Shown here one piece after another: positions 34,295 through 43,360 of a DNA stretch of 64,000 nt (positions are counted from its first letter, which is position 1; each line of letters begins with the position of its first letter). A model generated the notes under the pieces. That model saw only the letters and a list, made by a program, of their open reading frames with translations, did not search any database and was not told the origin of the DNA. Source of the stretch: an uncultured Paracoccaceae bacterium (lineage in GTDB: Bacteria; Pseudomonadota; Alphaproteobacteria; Rhodobacterales; Rhodobacteraceae); contig CANMFL010000001.1 in assembly GCA_947497185.1 (NCBI GenBank), forward strand, positions 496,001 to 560,000, written 5' to 3'. The position numbers were made by a program, and so were the translations under genes.

Positions 34295-34936
34295 ATGACA
34301 AAGATTGCATTGATCACTGGTGCCTCTCGTGGGCTTGGCGCGGCTTTAGCCGAGGAATTGGCTGCGACGCATCACATCGTGGCCGTGGGCAAAACCACTG
34401 GCGCGTTGGAAGAATTGGATGACCGTATCCAAGCCAAAGGCGGCCAGTCGACGCTGGCACCAATGGACATCACGGTTGAGGCCGCGATGCAGCAATTGTG
34501 CCGCTCGATCTATGATCGCTGGGGCAAGCTGGACCTCTGGGTGCACACCGCGGTCCACGCGGCCCCCTTGGCCCCTGCAGGACACATCGGACCCAAGGAT
34601 TTTGATAAATCCGTTCTGACAAACATGACCGCCACCGCGCGATTGATCGGCTACATCAGTCCGCTTTTGGGGACTGATGGACGGGCTGTATTCTTTGATG
34701 ATCCAACAGCTGGTCAGGCGTTTTTCGGCGCTTACGGGGCGACCAAAGGCGCGCAAATCGCGCTTGCCCGCAGTTGGCAAGTCGAGAGCGCCAAAACTGG
34801 ACCGAGCGTGAAAATCTTGTCACCCGCAGCGATGCCGACCGCCACACGTGGCCGGTTCCATCCTGGTGAAGATCGCTCTGTTCTGGCGCAACCAAGTGCC
34901 GAGGCCGCACGGCTTTTGCCCGAAATCCTCGGGTAA
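34295..34936 (+). CDS. Short-chain dehydrogenase/reductase
   Basis: A 213-residue NAD(P)-binding SDR. The glycine motif is TGASRGLG (about residues 8-15). The catalytic Y-x-x-x-K is in YGATKGAQIALARS (about 150-154). The serine position is unusual: the stretch before it reads RAVFFDDPTAG where most SDRs have IVNISS, so the catalytic serine may be missing. The substrate is unknown, and closely similar proteins follow purF in related bacteria as far as I recall. ATG 34295 starts the family domain; ATG 34286 is the alternative. Confidence 0.85.
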   Translation: MTKIALITGASRGLGAALAEELAATHHIVAVGKTTGALEELDDRIQAKGGQSTLAPMDITVEAAMQQLCRSIYDRWGKLDLWVHTAVHAAPLAPAGHIGPKDFDKSVLTNMTATARLIGYISPLLGTDGRAVFFDDPTAGQAFFGAYGATKGAQIALARSWQVESAKTGPSVKILSPAAMPTATRGRFHPGEDRSVLAQPSAEAARLLPEILG

Positions 34937-35081
34937 GCGCTACAGCCCCCCGATTCGTCGTCAAAAGCGGCTCAAATCCGGTTCGTTCTGAGTCTCTGCC
35001 GCAACATTGCAAAAATGACGCAGGTGCCAGCTTGTTCAATGCGCCAACCTCCCTTACGAACATCGTAACAAAGGGGCTTTT

Positions 35082-35867
35082 ATGCGCATTCTCATCACAA
35101 ACGACGACGGCATCAATGCGCCCGGCCTGAAGGTTTTAGAGGCTATCGCGCAAGACGTCGCTGGACCTGACGGTGAAGTCTGGGTCGTCTCGCCCGCGTT
35201 CGAACAATCGGGCGTTGGTCATTGCATCAACTACAGCCGCCCGACGATGATTACGGAAATCGAACCGCGCCGGATTGCGATTGACGGTGCCCCTGCCGAC
35301 TGCGTGCTTGTGGCGCTTCATAAGTTTATGAAAGACGCCAAGCCGGATTTGATCCTGTCGGGCGTGAACCGTGGAAATAACGCGGGCGAAAACACGCTGT
35401 ATTCCGGCACCGTGGGCGCATGTATCGAGGCCGCGCTGCAAGGCTATAACGCCATCGCCCTGTCACAATACAATGGCCCTGCAAACACTGAGTTGGATGA
35501 TCCGTTTGAGGCCGCAGCGGTGCATGGCCCTGCGTTGATCAAGAAGCTGATCGCACAAGGCGTGTGGAACACCGCCGATTACCGCTTGTTTTATAACATC
35601 AATTTCCCGCCTGTGCCCGCAGCTGACGTCAAAGGCCATCAGGTCGCGACCCAAGGTTATCGCCCTACTGCACGGTTTACCGTCGCACCGCAGGTATCCC
35701 CGTCAGGTCGCCAGTATTCGTGGATCAAAGGCGGCAGCCAGCAAGAAATGACCGCCGAAGGCACCGACGTGCGTGCCAATCTTGAAGGCATGATTTCGAT
35801 CACACCAATGCGTGCCGATCTGACGGCCCATGATGTGATGGACCAACTCAAGGATCAACTGGGGTGA
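35082..35867 (+). CDS. surE: 5'/3'-nucleotidase SurE
   Basis: A metal-dependent nucleoside monophosphatase linked to stationary-phase survival. The 261-residue protein has the metal-binding [11 protein letters not shown] opening (D8, D9), the [21 protein letters not shown] active-site segment and the usual length. ATG 35082 follows AAAGGGG. Its stop overlaps the pcm start (GTGA), and nlpD follows, so the surE-pcm-nlpD order of enteric bacteria is kept. Confidence 0.96.
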   Translation: MRILITNDDGINAPGLKVLEAIAQDVAGPDGEVWVVSPAFEQSGVGHCINYSRPTMITEIEPRRIAIDGAPADCVLVALHKFMKDAKPDLILSGVNRGNNAGENTLYSGTVGACIEAALQGYNAIALSQYNGPANTELDDPFEAAAVHGPALIKKLIAQGVWNTADYRLFYNINFPPVPAADVKGHQVATQGYRPTARFTVAPQVSPSGRQYSWIKGGSQQEMTAEGTDVRANLEGMISITPMRADLTAHDVMDQLKDQLG

Positions 35868-36505
35868 ACGTCGGCGCTGACATCAAAATGCAATTCTTAT
35901 TCGCGCTCCGCTCAAAGGGTGTGACGGACGCACGTGTGCTGACCGTGATGGAACAGGTTGACCGCGCATCGTTTCTAACGGGGTTGTTCAAGGACCGCGC
36001 CTACGACGACATGCCGCTGCCGATTGCCTGCGGGCAGACGATCAGCCAGCCGTCGATTGTCGGCTTGATGACCCAAGCGTTAGACGTGCAACCGCGCCAC
36101 AAGGTTCTCGAAATCGGCACTGGCTCTGGATACCAAGCGGCCATTCTCGCGAAACTGGCGCGTCGCGTCTACACTGTTGATCGTTTCAAGCGGTTGGTGA
36201 CAGAGGCCAAAAACCTGTTTGATGCGCAAAACATCAGCAATATTACCGCACTGACCGCCGATGGCAGTCATGGCCTACCCGAACAAGCCCCTTTTGACCG
36301 CATTTTGTTGACGGCAGCCGCCGAAGACCCGCCGAGCACCCTCTTGGCCCAATTGCGAATTGGGGGTATTATGGTATTGCCTGTCGGCCAATCCGATACG
36401 GTGCAAAGTTTGATCCGCGTGACAAAGACGCAATCAGGTTTAGACTACGAAGAATTACGGACCGTTCGTTTTGTTCCCTTGCTCGAAGGGCTGGGCCAAG
36501 ACTAA
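35864..36505 (+). CDS. pcm: Protein-L-isoaspartate O-methyltransferase
   Basis: Repairs isoaspartyl residues in aged proteins using S-adenosylmethionine. The 213-residue protein has the [19 protein letters not shown] substrate segment and the SAM motif [16 protein letters not shown] (about 78-93). It starts at GTG 35864 inside the surE stop. The C-terminal segment [12 protein letters not shown] corresponds to the family's RFVPL(T)-type end. Confidence 0.95.
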   Translation: MNVGADIKMQFLFALRSKGVTDARVLTVMEQVDRASFLTGLFKDRAYDDMPLPIACGQTISQPSIVGLMTQALDVQPRHKVLEIGTGSGYQAAILAKLARRVYTVDRFKRLVTEAKNLFDAQNISNITALTADGSHGLPEQAPFDRILLTAAAEDPPSTLLAQLRIGGIMVLPVGQSDTVQSLIRVTKTQSGLDYEELRTVRFVPLLEGLGQD

Positions 36506-36565
36506 CCAAAAGGCGAGATAGGGCAGAACCTCAGCAAACGGGGCGCCCGCATGAGGAGCAGAGAT

Positions 36566-37771
36566 ATGACCGTCATTCAGCCAACTGGGGTGCGCCGCAT
36601 CCTGATGACAACCGCAGCGCTTGCCATTCTGGCGGGCTGTGCGGAAAATTCACTGAACGGGTTCGACTTTGACCTGCGCGATTTGGGCGACGGGTTTGAT
36701 ACGTCGGATGCTGTGGCCAACATTGCGCCGCGCCCTGCCCCAGATGATCGTGGTGTGATTTCATATCCGAACTACCAAGTTGTGCTGGCCCAAAAGGACG
36801 ACACAATCCGCGCGATTGCGGGGCGTTTGGGTATGGATGCGGCAAGCTTGGCATCGTTCAACGGCATTGACGCTGATCTGACGCTGCGCCGCGACGAAGT
36901 GATCGCATTGCCGGCCCGTGTCTCTGAACCATCCCCTGCAACTGGTGCCGCGACAACAGGCCCGATCCAGCCGTTGGATGTGTCCGCCGTTGCCACCACG
37001 GCGCTAGACCGCGTTGATGCGCAAGCGCCTGCTGCTGTTGCACCTGCCGCCCCAGCCCGTCAGAGCGGCGCAGAACCTGTCCGCTATCAGGTTGGTCGCG
37101 GTGACACGGCCTACACGATCTCGCGCCAGTTCAACGTACCTGTCGCGAGCATTGCAGAGTGGAACTCGCTTGGCGCTGACCTTGCGATCCGCGAAGGCCA
37201 GTTCTTGTTGATCCCACAAAGCACAACACCGAGCCGTCCAGCGTCCGTCGCAACAGCACCCGTCACGACACCGGGCGCAGGTAGCCAAACACCCGTGCCA
37301 CCGAGTGCGTCAACGCCCTTGCCGGAAGAAGCACCAGAGCCTGCACCAGCGCCTGAAACACCGAACCTTGGTGCGACGACCGCAACACCCGCAGCCCCTG
37401 CACCTGCCCCCGCTGCCAGCAGTAACGCACAACTTGTGCGCCCCGTTGCAGGCACGATCATCCGCGCCTACGCGGCTGGCCGGAACGAGGGTATCGACAT
37501 CGGAGTGGCGTCTGGCACCACCGTCAAAGCAGCGGACGCGGGATCGGTTGCGGCTGTGACCACCGACACGTCAGGCGTCGCGATTGTTGTGATTAAACAC
37601 GCGGGCAACCTGCTGACAGTCTACACCAACCTTGCAGATCTGAGCGTCGCAAAAGGCGACACCGTTTCACGCGGTCAGGCGATCGCGAAAGTTGGGCCGG
37701 GCGATCCGAGCTTCTTGCACTTTGAGGTGCGGCGCGGTTTGCAATCTGTTGATCCGGCTGACTTTTTCTAA
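36566..37771 (+). CDS. nlpD: NlpD-like lipoprotein with two LysM domains and a degenerate LytM domain
   Basis: A 401-residue lipoprotein. The signal peptide ends in lipobox LAGC. The first LysM spans about residues 70-115 and the second about 175-225. A long Pro/Ala/Thr-rich linker (about 225-290) leads to the LytM/M23 domain (about 295-400). The zinc site is incomplete: the usual H-x-x-x-D reads N-E-G-I-D, while the late HFEVR is kept. Degenerate LytM domains in NlpD and EnvC do not cut peptidoglycan but activate amidases during cell division, and that is the likely role here. ATG 36566 has AGGAGCAGAGAT before it; ATG 36551 is less likely. Confidence 0.9.
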   Translation: MTVIQPTGVRRILMTTAALAILAGCAENSLNGFDFDLRDLGDGFDTSDAVANIAPRPAPDDRGVISYPNYQVVLAQKDDTIRAIAGRLGMDAASLASFNGIDADLTLRRDEVIALPARVSEPSPATGAATTGPIQPLDVSAVATTALDRVDAQAPAAVAPAAPARQSGAEPVRYQVGRGDTAYTISRQFNVPVASIAEWNSLGADLAIREGQFLLIPQSTTPSRPASVATAPVTTPGAGSQTPVPPSASTPLPEEAPEPAPAPETPNLGATTATPAAPAPAPAASSNAQLVRPVAGTIIRAYAAGRNEGIDIGVASGTTVKAADAGSVAAVTTDTSGVAIVVIKHAGNLLTVYTNLADLSVAKGDTVSRGQAIAKVGPGDPSFLHFEVRRGLQSVDPADFF

Positions 37772-37811
37772 GGTCGCATGCGAGAGCTACCCGAGGTCTA
37801 TGTCGAGATTT

Positions 37812-37833
37812 CGGGAGCCTCCGGCGGGGATTT
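37812..37833. repeat. 22-bp dispersed repeat, copy B
   Basis: Exact inverted copy of 2421-2442. It lies in the 95-base gap between the convergent nlpD and DUF815 genes, with flanking similarity to copy A continuing for about 20 bases on one side (GCCAAAGAAGCG). Confidence 0.7.
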
Positions 37834-37866
37834 AAAGAGAGCCAAAGAAGCGAAGGCGTGGCGCAC

Positions 37867-38709
37867 TTAGGTGAGCGTCACGCCTTTTCTACCTGCGAGA
37901 TCGACAAAATATTGCCATGCAACGCGGCCAGAGCGCGAACCGCGTGTAGCCTGCCATTCGATGGCTTCGGCGCGTAATGTGTCGTCGTCGATGGTGATGT
38001 TATGTGCATCGCAGTAGCCGCGGATCATCGACAGATATTGGTCTTGGTCACACGGATGAAAGCCGAGCCAGAGGCCAAAGCGGTCAGACAGCGACACTTT
38101 TTCCTCGACCGCTTCACCCGGCGTGATCGCCGTAGAGCGTTCGTTTTCGATCATGTCGCGCGGCATCAGGTGGCGGCGGTTGGATGTGGCATAGAGCACG
38201 ACATTTTCGGGCCGTCCGGCGATACCACCGTCCAGAACCGCCTTCAGCGATTTGTAATGCGCGTCGTCGTGGCTGAACGACAGATCATCGCAGAACATCA
38301 AGAACCGTTGCGGCTGACCACGCAGCATATCAAGGCAGCGCCCGATGGATTCCATATCCTCGCGCTGGACTTCGACGATGCGCAGGTCGGGGTGGTCTTT
38401 GATAACTGCGCCATGGATCGCTTTGACGAGGCTGGATTTGCCCATACCGCGTGCGCCCCAAAGCAGCGCATTGTTCGCGGGCATGCCTTTTGCGAACTGG
38501 ATGGTGTTCGCGAGCAACGTGTCGCGTGACCGATCCACGCCGATCAGCAGGTCCAGATCAACGCGGCTAACCTTGTCCACTGGCACCAGTTGGTCGGGGT
38601 TGGTTTGCCAGACATAAGCGCTTGCCACGCTCAAATCTGGGGCCGGAATTGGCGCGGGTGCCAAGCGATCTAAAGCGTCGGCAATCCGCAACAATGTCTC
38701 TTCATTCAT
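37867..38709 (-). CDS. DUF815 AAA+ ATP-binding protein
   Basis: A 280-residue P-loop protein of the DUF815 family. Walker A is LWGARGMGKSS (about 83-93) and Walker B is LMFCDDLSF (about 136-144). The arginine-rich segment YATSNRRHLMPRD (about 173-185) resembles the sensor region of AAA+ proteins. The function is not established. The start overlaps the tatC stop (ATGA), so it is co-transcribed with tatABC. A link to export is possible by position only. Confidence 0.9.
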   Translation of the reverse strand: MNEETLLRIADALDRLAPAPIPAPDLSVASAYVWQTNPDQLVPVDKVSRVDLDLLIGVDRSRDTLLANTIQFAKGMPANNALLWGARGMGKSSLVKAIHGAVIKDHPDLRIVEVQREDMESIGRCLDMLRGQPQRFLMFCDDLSFSHDDAHYKSLKAVLDGGIAGRPENVVLYATSNRRHLMPRDMIENERSTAITPGEAVEEKVSLSDRFGLWLGFHPCDQDQYLSMIRGYCDAHNITIDDDTLRAEAIEWQATRGSRSGRVAWQYFVDLAGRKGVTLT

Positions 38710-39686
38710 GGTTTTTGCCCGTCTTGTGCATTGGTCGTGTCTTCTGCGTCAGCCAGATCGGCGGCTTCTTCGTCATCGTCGTCGCTATCAAACAGGCTCT
38801 CGTCTTCGCCGATGATCCCTTCGGCGCGGGCCGCTGTGTCTTTGCGACGCTCGACGGCGGCGACCAGATGGATCGAGATTTCGTAGAGCCCAAAGACCAC
38901 CACAAACAGGATCAACTGTGTGGTGACGTCCGGAGGCGTGACCAAAGCCGCGACGACCAAGATGCCGACAACCGCGTATTTACGCACGCTACGCAGGCCA
39001 CGGGACGAGGCCAGTCCAGCGGTGCCCATCAGTGTCAAGAGCACCGGCAGCTGGAAGCAAATCCCGAAAGCCACGATCATTTTGAGCGTGATATCAAGGG
39101 TTTCGTTGACCTTGCCGTTGAACACGATGTCGACGCCAGTGTTGGTTGTCGGGGCTGACACGATGACCTCGACGCCGTCAGAAGGCACGACAACTGCGTC
39201 CGCCATGATCGCTGAAACAAAGGATGGCAGGTCCGCAAAGCCAAGGAAAAACGCCATCGCCAGAGGCACCACGACGTAATGCGCGAAGGCCGCGCCAATC
39301 AAGAACAGCAGCGGGCTAGAGATGATGAACGGCAGGAAAGCGCTCTTTTCGTTCTTGTAAAGACCGGGGGCTACGAACCGCCAGAGTTGGTAGGCGATAA
39401 CCGGAAACGACAGCGTCAGGCCGCCGACCACGGAAATCCGGATCAGCGTGAAAAAGTATTCCTGCGGTGCGGTGTATTGCATCACAGGGTTCGGATTGCC
39501 GAGCGAGCGCATGGTTTTCTCGATCGGCCCCAGTAGGAAGTCCAACAATGTGCTGCCAAACGAGAAGCAGATGATCATCGCCACCAAGAACGCGCCGACA
39601 GAGTAGATCAAACGCGACCGGAGTTCTGTCAAATGTTCGATCAAGGGTGCTGCGCTGCCGTCCATTTCGTCGTCTTGGGTGCTCAT
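38706..39686 (-). CDS. tatC: Twin-arginine translocase subunit TatC
   Basis: The core receptor of the Tat system, which exports folded proteins. The 326-residue protein has six hydrophobic segments and the TatC landmarks: HLTELRSRL near residue 20, [15 protein letters not shown] near 105 and a late SLGxxG-like region. The C-terminal tail of about 50 residues is rich in Asp and Glu and is longer than in E. coli TatC (258 residues), as is usual in this bacterial group. It overlaps tatB by ATGA. Confidence 0.96.
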   Translation of the reverse strand: MSTQDDEMDGSAAPLIEHLTELRSRLIYSVGAFLVAMIICFSFGSTLLDFLLGPIEKTMRSLGNPNPVMQYTAPQEYFFTLIRISVVGGLTLSFPVIAYQLWRFVAPGLYKNEKSAFLPFIISSPLLFLIGAAFAHYVVVPLAMAFFLGFADLPSFVSAIMADAVVVPSDGVEVIVSAPTTNTGVDIVFNGKVNETLDITLKMIVAFGICFQLPVLLTLMGTAGLASSRGLRSVRKYAVVGILVVAALVTPPDVTTQLILFVVVFGLYEISIHLVAAVERRKDTAARAEGIIGEDESLFDSDDDDEEAADLADAEDTTNAQDGQKP

Positions 39687-40168
39687 TGGTCGGTCTCTTT
39701 TGGGGCGTCGGGGGCTTTGGTTTCCCCGATTTTAGTTTCACCGATGGGCGCTGCTGTGGTTGCAGGCGTCTCGATGTGATTGTCAGCCGGGATTTGCGCT
39801 GCCTTGGCGGCTTCGCGTTCTTTGCGTGCCTCAGCCGCTTTGGCCATGCCTGCGTCCATCTTTTCCTTGGCCGCCGCCCGTTCGGGCGACAGTGCCGCAC
39901 TCGCGGCTGTGATCCCTGACGCCTCTTTCAGCTTGTCGATGCCGAACGCCTTGGGGCTGGTCGCGGCCTTAAGGCTGCTGGAGATATCGTTGACGCCCGC
40001 ATCGTTCGCCGCGTCGTTCATCGCCTTGGAAAACTCGCGTGCCATGCCTTTGGCCTTGCCTGTGAACTCTCCGACGGTGCGGAAAAGTTGCGGCAGGTCC
40101 TTGGGACCGATCACGATGAGGGCAACAATGCCCACCACCATCATTTCACTCCAGCCGAGGCCAAACAT
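39683..40168 (-). CDS. tatB: Sec-independent translocase protein TatB
   Basis: A 161-residue single-pass protein. Its opening [26 protein letters not shown] gives the membrane helix and the conserved glycine-proline hinge. An amphipathic helix follows, then a long variable tail with Ala/Lys-rich and Pro/Thr-rich parts. TatB with TatC forms the signal-peptide receptor. The gene is preceded by tatA 37 bases upstream. Confidence 0.94.
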   Translation of the reverse strand: MFGLGWSEMMVVGIVALIVIGPKDLPQLFRTVGEFTGKAKGMAREFSKAMNDAANDAGVNDISSSLKAATSPKAFGIDKLKEASGITAASAALSPERAAAKEKMDAGMAKAAEARKEREAAKAAQIPADNHIETPATTAAPIGETKIGETKAPDAPKETDQ

Positions 40169-40205
40169 GTGCGATTACCTTATTGGGGATCTTGGGACGG
40201 GCGAA

Positions 40206-40418
40206 TTAGACTTTGTCTTTTTCGTCAGCTGGGGTCACGTCTTTGGCAGATGCCATGTCGTCCGTGATTTCTTTGTCACCGTCGCTGACGCCGCGTTTGA
40301 AAGCTGTGATGCCTTTGCCGACTTCGCCCATCAGGCTGGATACTTTGCCACGGCCAAACAAGACCAAGACGACGACGGCGATCAACAGGATGCCGGGGAT
40401 ACCGATGTTATTAAGCAT
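40206..40418 (-). CDS. tatA: Sec-independent translocase protein TatA
   Basis: A 70-residue pore-forming Tat subunit: a short N-terminal membrane helix (IGIPGILLIAVVVLVLFGRGK), the FGRGK hinge, an amphipathic helix (VSSLMGEVGKGITAFKRGV) and an acidic tail. ATG 40418 is preferred over 40430 and 40442 because GGAG lies seven bases before it. First gene of the tatABC-DUF815 operon. Confidence 0.93.
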   Translation of the reverse strand: MLNNIGIPGILLIAVVVLVLFGRGKVSSLMGEVGKGITAFKRGVSDGDKEITDDMASAKDVTPADEKDKV

Positions 40419-40553
40419 GATGTTCTCCATGATGCGGACCATTGGCCGCGCGTAAATCTGTTATTCCCTGACAGATAGGGGGCATTGCGGCGCGATGGAA
40501 GTAGGAAATGACCACGTTAAACCCCTTTTTTGCAAGGCTCGCGATAAGGTTAC

Positions 40554-40576
40554 GACAAAAACTTGTCAGTTGTCAG
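40554..40576. promoter_or_regulatory. Possible operator upstream of the WYL regulator
   Basis: GACAA-AAAC-TTGTC (40554-40567) forms an inverted repeat and TTGTCAG is directly repeated at 40563 and 40570. The cluster lies about 40 bases before the regulator start, a usual place for self-repression. Confidence 0.4.
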
Positions 40577-40616
40577 GTTTTTGGCAAAACTACTGCGGAA
40601 CCAGAGGGAATCACTC

Positions 40617-41273
40617 ATGCGCCGCGCCGACCGATTAATGTCACTTGTTCAGATTTTACGGGATGGGGCGTTGCACCGCGCGTCCGATCTGGCCGCCGCC
40701 GTCGATGTCAGCCTGCGTACGATCTACCGCGACATGGAAACGCTGGCCGCATCTGGCGTCCCGATCCAAGGCGAGCGCGGCGTGGGCTATCACGTCACGG
40801 CAGCGATCACCCTGCCGCCGTTGAACCTGACAATCACCGAGGTCGAGGCGTTACACTTAGGGCTCATGGCTGTGGCGGGCGGATCGGACGCGGAATTGGT
40901 AACAGCCGCACGCGCGTTAACCCAAAAGATCGACGCGGTGATGCCCGAAGGCCGGTCGCGTAGCCCTGCCCCGTTTAGTTTCGCGGTCTATCCTTTTGCG
41001 GACGCGGCCAAGGGGTTCCAGCACCTGCCGCAAATCCGCCAAGCGATCCGCACCCGCCAGAAGTTATCGCTGACCATTGCCGGACAGGACCGCACGGTGC
41101 GTCCGTTGCAGTTGGATTACTGGGGCCGGTTGTGGACCTGCGTGGTCTGGTGCGAAACGACAAAGGCGTTCGCCGATCTGCGTGTGGATCAAATCACGGG
41201 CTTGCGCGTGCTGCCCAGCCTGTTCATCGACGAGCCGCAAAAATCCTTGGCCGCATATTTGGCAAAACGTTAG
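40617..41273 (+). CDS. HTH/WYL domain transcriptional regulator (YafY family)
   Basis: A 218-residue regulator. The N-terminal HTH_11 winged helix (about 1-55) has the LSLRTIYRDME-type recognition segment. The WYL domain (about 125-210) has LDYWGRLWTCVVWCE in the place of the W-Y-L core. WYL domains sense ligands, in some cases nucleic acids or second messengers. ATG 40617 follows AGAGGGA. It converges on the permease gene, with one double-palindrome repeat between. Confidence 0.9.
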   Translation: MRRADRLMSLVQILRDGALHRASDLAAAVDVSLRTIYRDMETLAASGVPIQGERGVGYHVTAAITLPPLNLTITEVEALHLGLMAVAGGSDAELVTAARALTQKIDAVMPEGRSRSPAPFSFAVYPFADAAKGFQHLPQIRQAIRTRQKLSLTIAGQDRTVRPLQLDYWGRLWTCVVWCETTKAFADLRVDQITGLRVLPSLFIDEPQKSLAAYLAKR

Positions 41274-41285
41274 CGTTTTAGACGC

Positions 41286-41327
41286 CAAATTTTCTCGAAA
41301 ATTTGTATGATTTTTCGAGAAAAATCG
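41286..41327. repeat. Double-palindrome repeat, copy 3
   Basis: Arms CAAATTTTC and GAAAATTTG around two bases (41286-41305), then TAT, then arms GATTTTTC and GAAAAATC around two bases (41309-41326). Same orientation as copy 1, 13 bases after the WYL gene stop. Compensating changes keep the arms paired (C-A to G-T at the ends). Confidence 0.85.
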
Positions 41328-41332
41328 GTCCG

Positions 41333-42157
41333 TTACCAGCCCAAAGTTTTGCGCAACATATTCAGCGCCACAAAGATCAGGAACACACCGAACACCCGCT
41401 TCAACGGCTTCGGGTCCATTTTATGCGCCAACGCGGCCCCCCAAGGGGCAGTGATTAAAGTCATCGCGATGACTAATCCAAAAGCCACAAAGTTCACCGC
41501 ACCAAATGAAAATGGGGGCGTGGGATAGGCGGACATATCCGTCAGCAAAAATCCAATGACCGACGGCACTGCGATAATCACGCCAAAGCCAGCAGCCGTG
41601 GCCACCGCCCTGTGGATCGGCACACCGTAGAGCGACATCACAGGCACCCCAAAAGACCCGCCGCCGATGCCCATCAGCACCGATAGGAACCCGATCAGCG
41701 GTGACAATGCAGCCCGCACAGGTCCGGTTGGCATCTGTGGGCCCAAGCGCCAAGATGCGCGGCCAAAGGTCATGTAAGCACCGACGATCACTGCCAAAAT
41801 GCCGAATATCAACTGCAATGCACCGGATCGCAGTGACGTCGCGATGCTGACGCCGATGATCGCGCCGATCACAATACCGGGCGCCCATGTTTTGAGAATC
41901 GCGACGTCAACCGCGCCCTTTTTGTGATGCGACAAGCCAGAGCGCACCGAAGTCACGATAATCGTGGCCAGCGACGTGCCGAGGCACATCTGCATCAACT
42001 GCGGGCTTTCGTAGCCAAGCACCGAGAACGCATAGAAAAACGATGGCACAAGGACGATCCCGCCGCCCACGCCCAGAAGTCCCGCAAGCACGCCCGCAAA
42101 GGCGCCAATGACCAAGATCATGCCGATCATTGGCAGCAAAAGTGTGGCTTCGGGCAT
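41333..42157 (-). CDS. TauE/SafE (TSUP) family permease
   Basis: A 274-residue membrane protein with about eight hydrophobic segments and the two half-repeats of the family. The first is marked by GLLGVGGGIVLVP (about residue 28) and the second by MGIGGGSFGVPVMSL (about 160). TSUP proteins move sulfite, sulfoacetate or other organosulfur anions; the substrate here is not known. The ATG at 42157 overlaps the dusA stop (TGATG), so it is coupled to dusA. The frame extending to 42253 is the antisense-free part of dusA and not used. Confidence 0.9.
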   Translation of the reverse strand: MPEATLLLPMIGMILVIGAFAGVLAGLLGVGGGIVLVPSFFYAFSVLGYESPQLMQMCLGTSLATIIVTSVRSGLSHHKKGAVDVAILKTWAPGIVIGAIIGVSIATSLRSGALQLIFGILAVIVGAYMTFGRASWRLGPQMPTGPVRAALSPLIGFLSVLMGIGGGSFGVPVMSLYGVPIHRAVATAAGFGVIIAVPSVIGFLLTDMSAYPTPPFSFGAVNFVAFGLVIAMTLITAPWGAALAHKMDPKPLKRVFGVFLIFVALNMLRKTLGW

Positions 42158-43164
42158 CAGGCGGCCTCTTGTGTGATGTATGACAGGGCTTGCAGCAAAA
42201 CGGCTTCGTCGGCGCCGTCGCGGTGTGTATTTTCGGACAAGTGCCTGCGCCACATACGCGCACCAGGGCGGCCTTGGAACAGGCCGTGCATGTGGCGGGT
42301 GACTTGGTGCAGGCGGCCGCCGCGTGCCATGTGATCGACGATGTAAGGCACCATCAAGTGCACAATATCTTCAGCGGTTTTCGCGCCATCTTTTCCGTAA
42401 ATCTGGGCGTCTGCGCTTAGCAGAACATCCGCTGGCGAATGGTAAGCAGACCGTCCGATCATCACCCCGTCGAGGCCCGCATCAAGGAATGCTTTGGCTT
42501 GATCCAAGGACGTGATACCGCCGTTCACCGACAGATGAAGATGAGGGAACAGGCCCTTCATTTCATGCACTAATTCATAATCCAAGGGCGGCACATCGCG
42601 GTTCTCTTTAGGCGACAACCCTTGCAGCCACGCCTTGCGCGCATGGATGGTAAAGCGGTCCACGCCCGCCGCACTGACTTGGGCCAGGAAGTCGGGTAAA
42701 ATCACTTTTGGATCTTGGTCGTCCACGCCGATCCGACACTTGACTGTGACGGGCAGATCGCTGGCCGATTGCATCGCCTTGACGCAAGCGGCGACGGTGG
42801 CGGGTTGTTCCATAAGGATTGCGCCAAACGACCCCGATTGCACACGATCAGACGGGCAACCGCAGTTCAAATTCACTTCATCGTAGCCATATTCTGCTGC
42901 AACTTCAGTTGCCTGCGCCAGTTGCGCCGGATCAGAGCCACCGAGCTGCAAGGCAACCGGATGTTCCGCGTCGTGAAACCCGAGCAAACGATCACGGTCG
43001 CCATGAATGATTGCAGGGGCTGTCACCATTTCGGTGTAAAGCAAAGTCTCGGACGACATCAGCCGGTGCATGTAACGGCAGTGACGGTCCGTCCAATCCA
43101 TCATCGGGGCGACGGAAAGGCGCGCAGCTGTTTCAAGATTATATTTCAATGACCTACGCCCCAC
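42157..43164 (-). CDS. dusA: tRNA-dihydrouridine synthase A
   Basis: An FMN enzyme that reduces uridine to dihydrouridine in the tRNA D-loop. The 335-residue protein has SVAPMMDWTDRHCR at the start of the barrel, the catalytic cysteine in NLNCGCPSDRVQSGSFGA, the FTIHARKAWLQGLSPKENR segment and GRSAYHSP near the phosphate site, as in the DusA subgroup. The start is uncertain: GTG 43164 or TTG 43149, with no ATG before the conserved region. Neither has a strong ribosome binding site. Confidence 0.94.
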   Translation of the reverse strand: MGRRSLKYNLETAARLSVAPMMDWTDRHCRYMHRLMSSETLLYTEMVTAPAIIHGDRDRLLGFHDAEHPVALQLGGSDPAQLAQATEVAAEYGYDEVNLNCGCPSDRVQSGSFGAILMEQPATVAACVKAMQSASDLPVTVKCRIGVDDQDPKVILPDFLAQVSAAGVDRFTIHARKAWLQGLSPKENRDVPPLDYELVHEMKGLFPHLHLSVNGGITSLDQAKAFLDAGLDGVMIGRSAYHSPADVLLSADAQIYGKDGAKTAEDIVHLMVPYIVDHMARGGRLHQVTRHMHGLFQGRPGARMWRRHLSENTHRDGADEAVLLQALSYITQEAA

Positions 43165-43327
43165 TCTTCATCCAAAACGACGTGCAAAATTGTTGCTGAT
43201 ATCCGGTACTTCCGCGGATTTTTCGACATTTCGAGATTCTATTTGCGACTAACTAGCAGGTCTAAACCTGCTCTGCACCCCCGCCTGATAGGTCTGTGCG
43301 GGGTTCATATGTGTTCGTGGGAAAGGT

Positions 43328-43353
43328 GCTGCGGGCATGTTGGTGCCCGCAGC
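43328..43353 (-). terminator. Terminator after the peptide transporter operon
   Basis: A perfect 10-bp stem GCTGCGGGCA / TGCCCGCAGC with a 6-base loop, just beyond the stop at 43361 on the minus strand and followed by ACCTTTCC. A second small hairpin (AGCAGGT / ACCTGCT) lies at 43255-43272. Confidence 0.8.
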
Positions 43354-43360
43354 GCATTGT

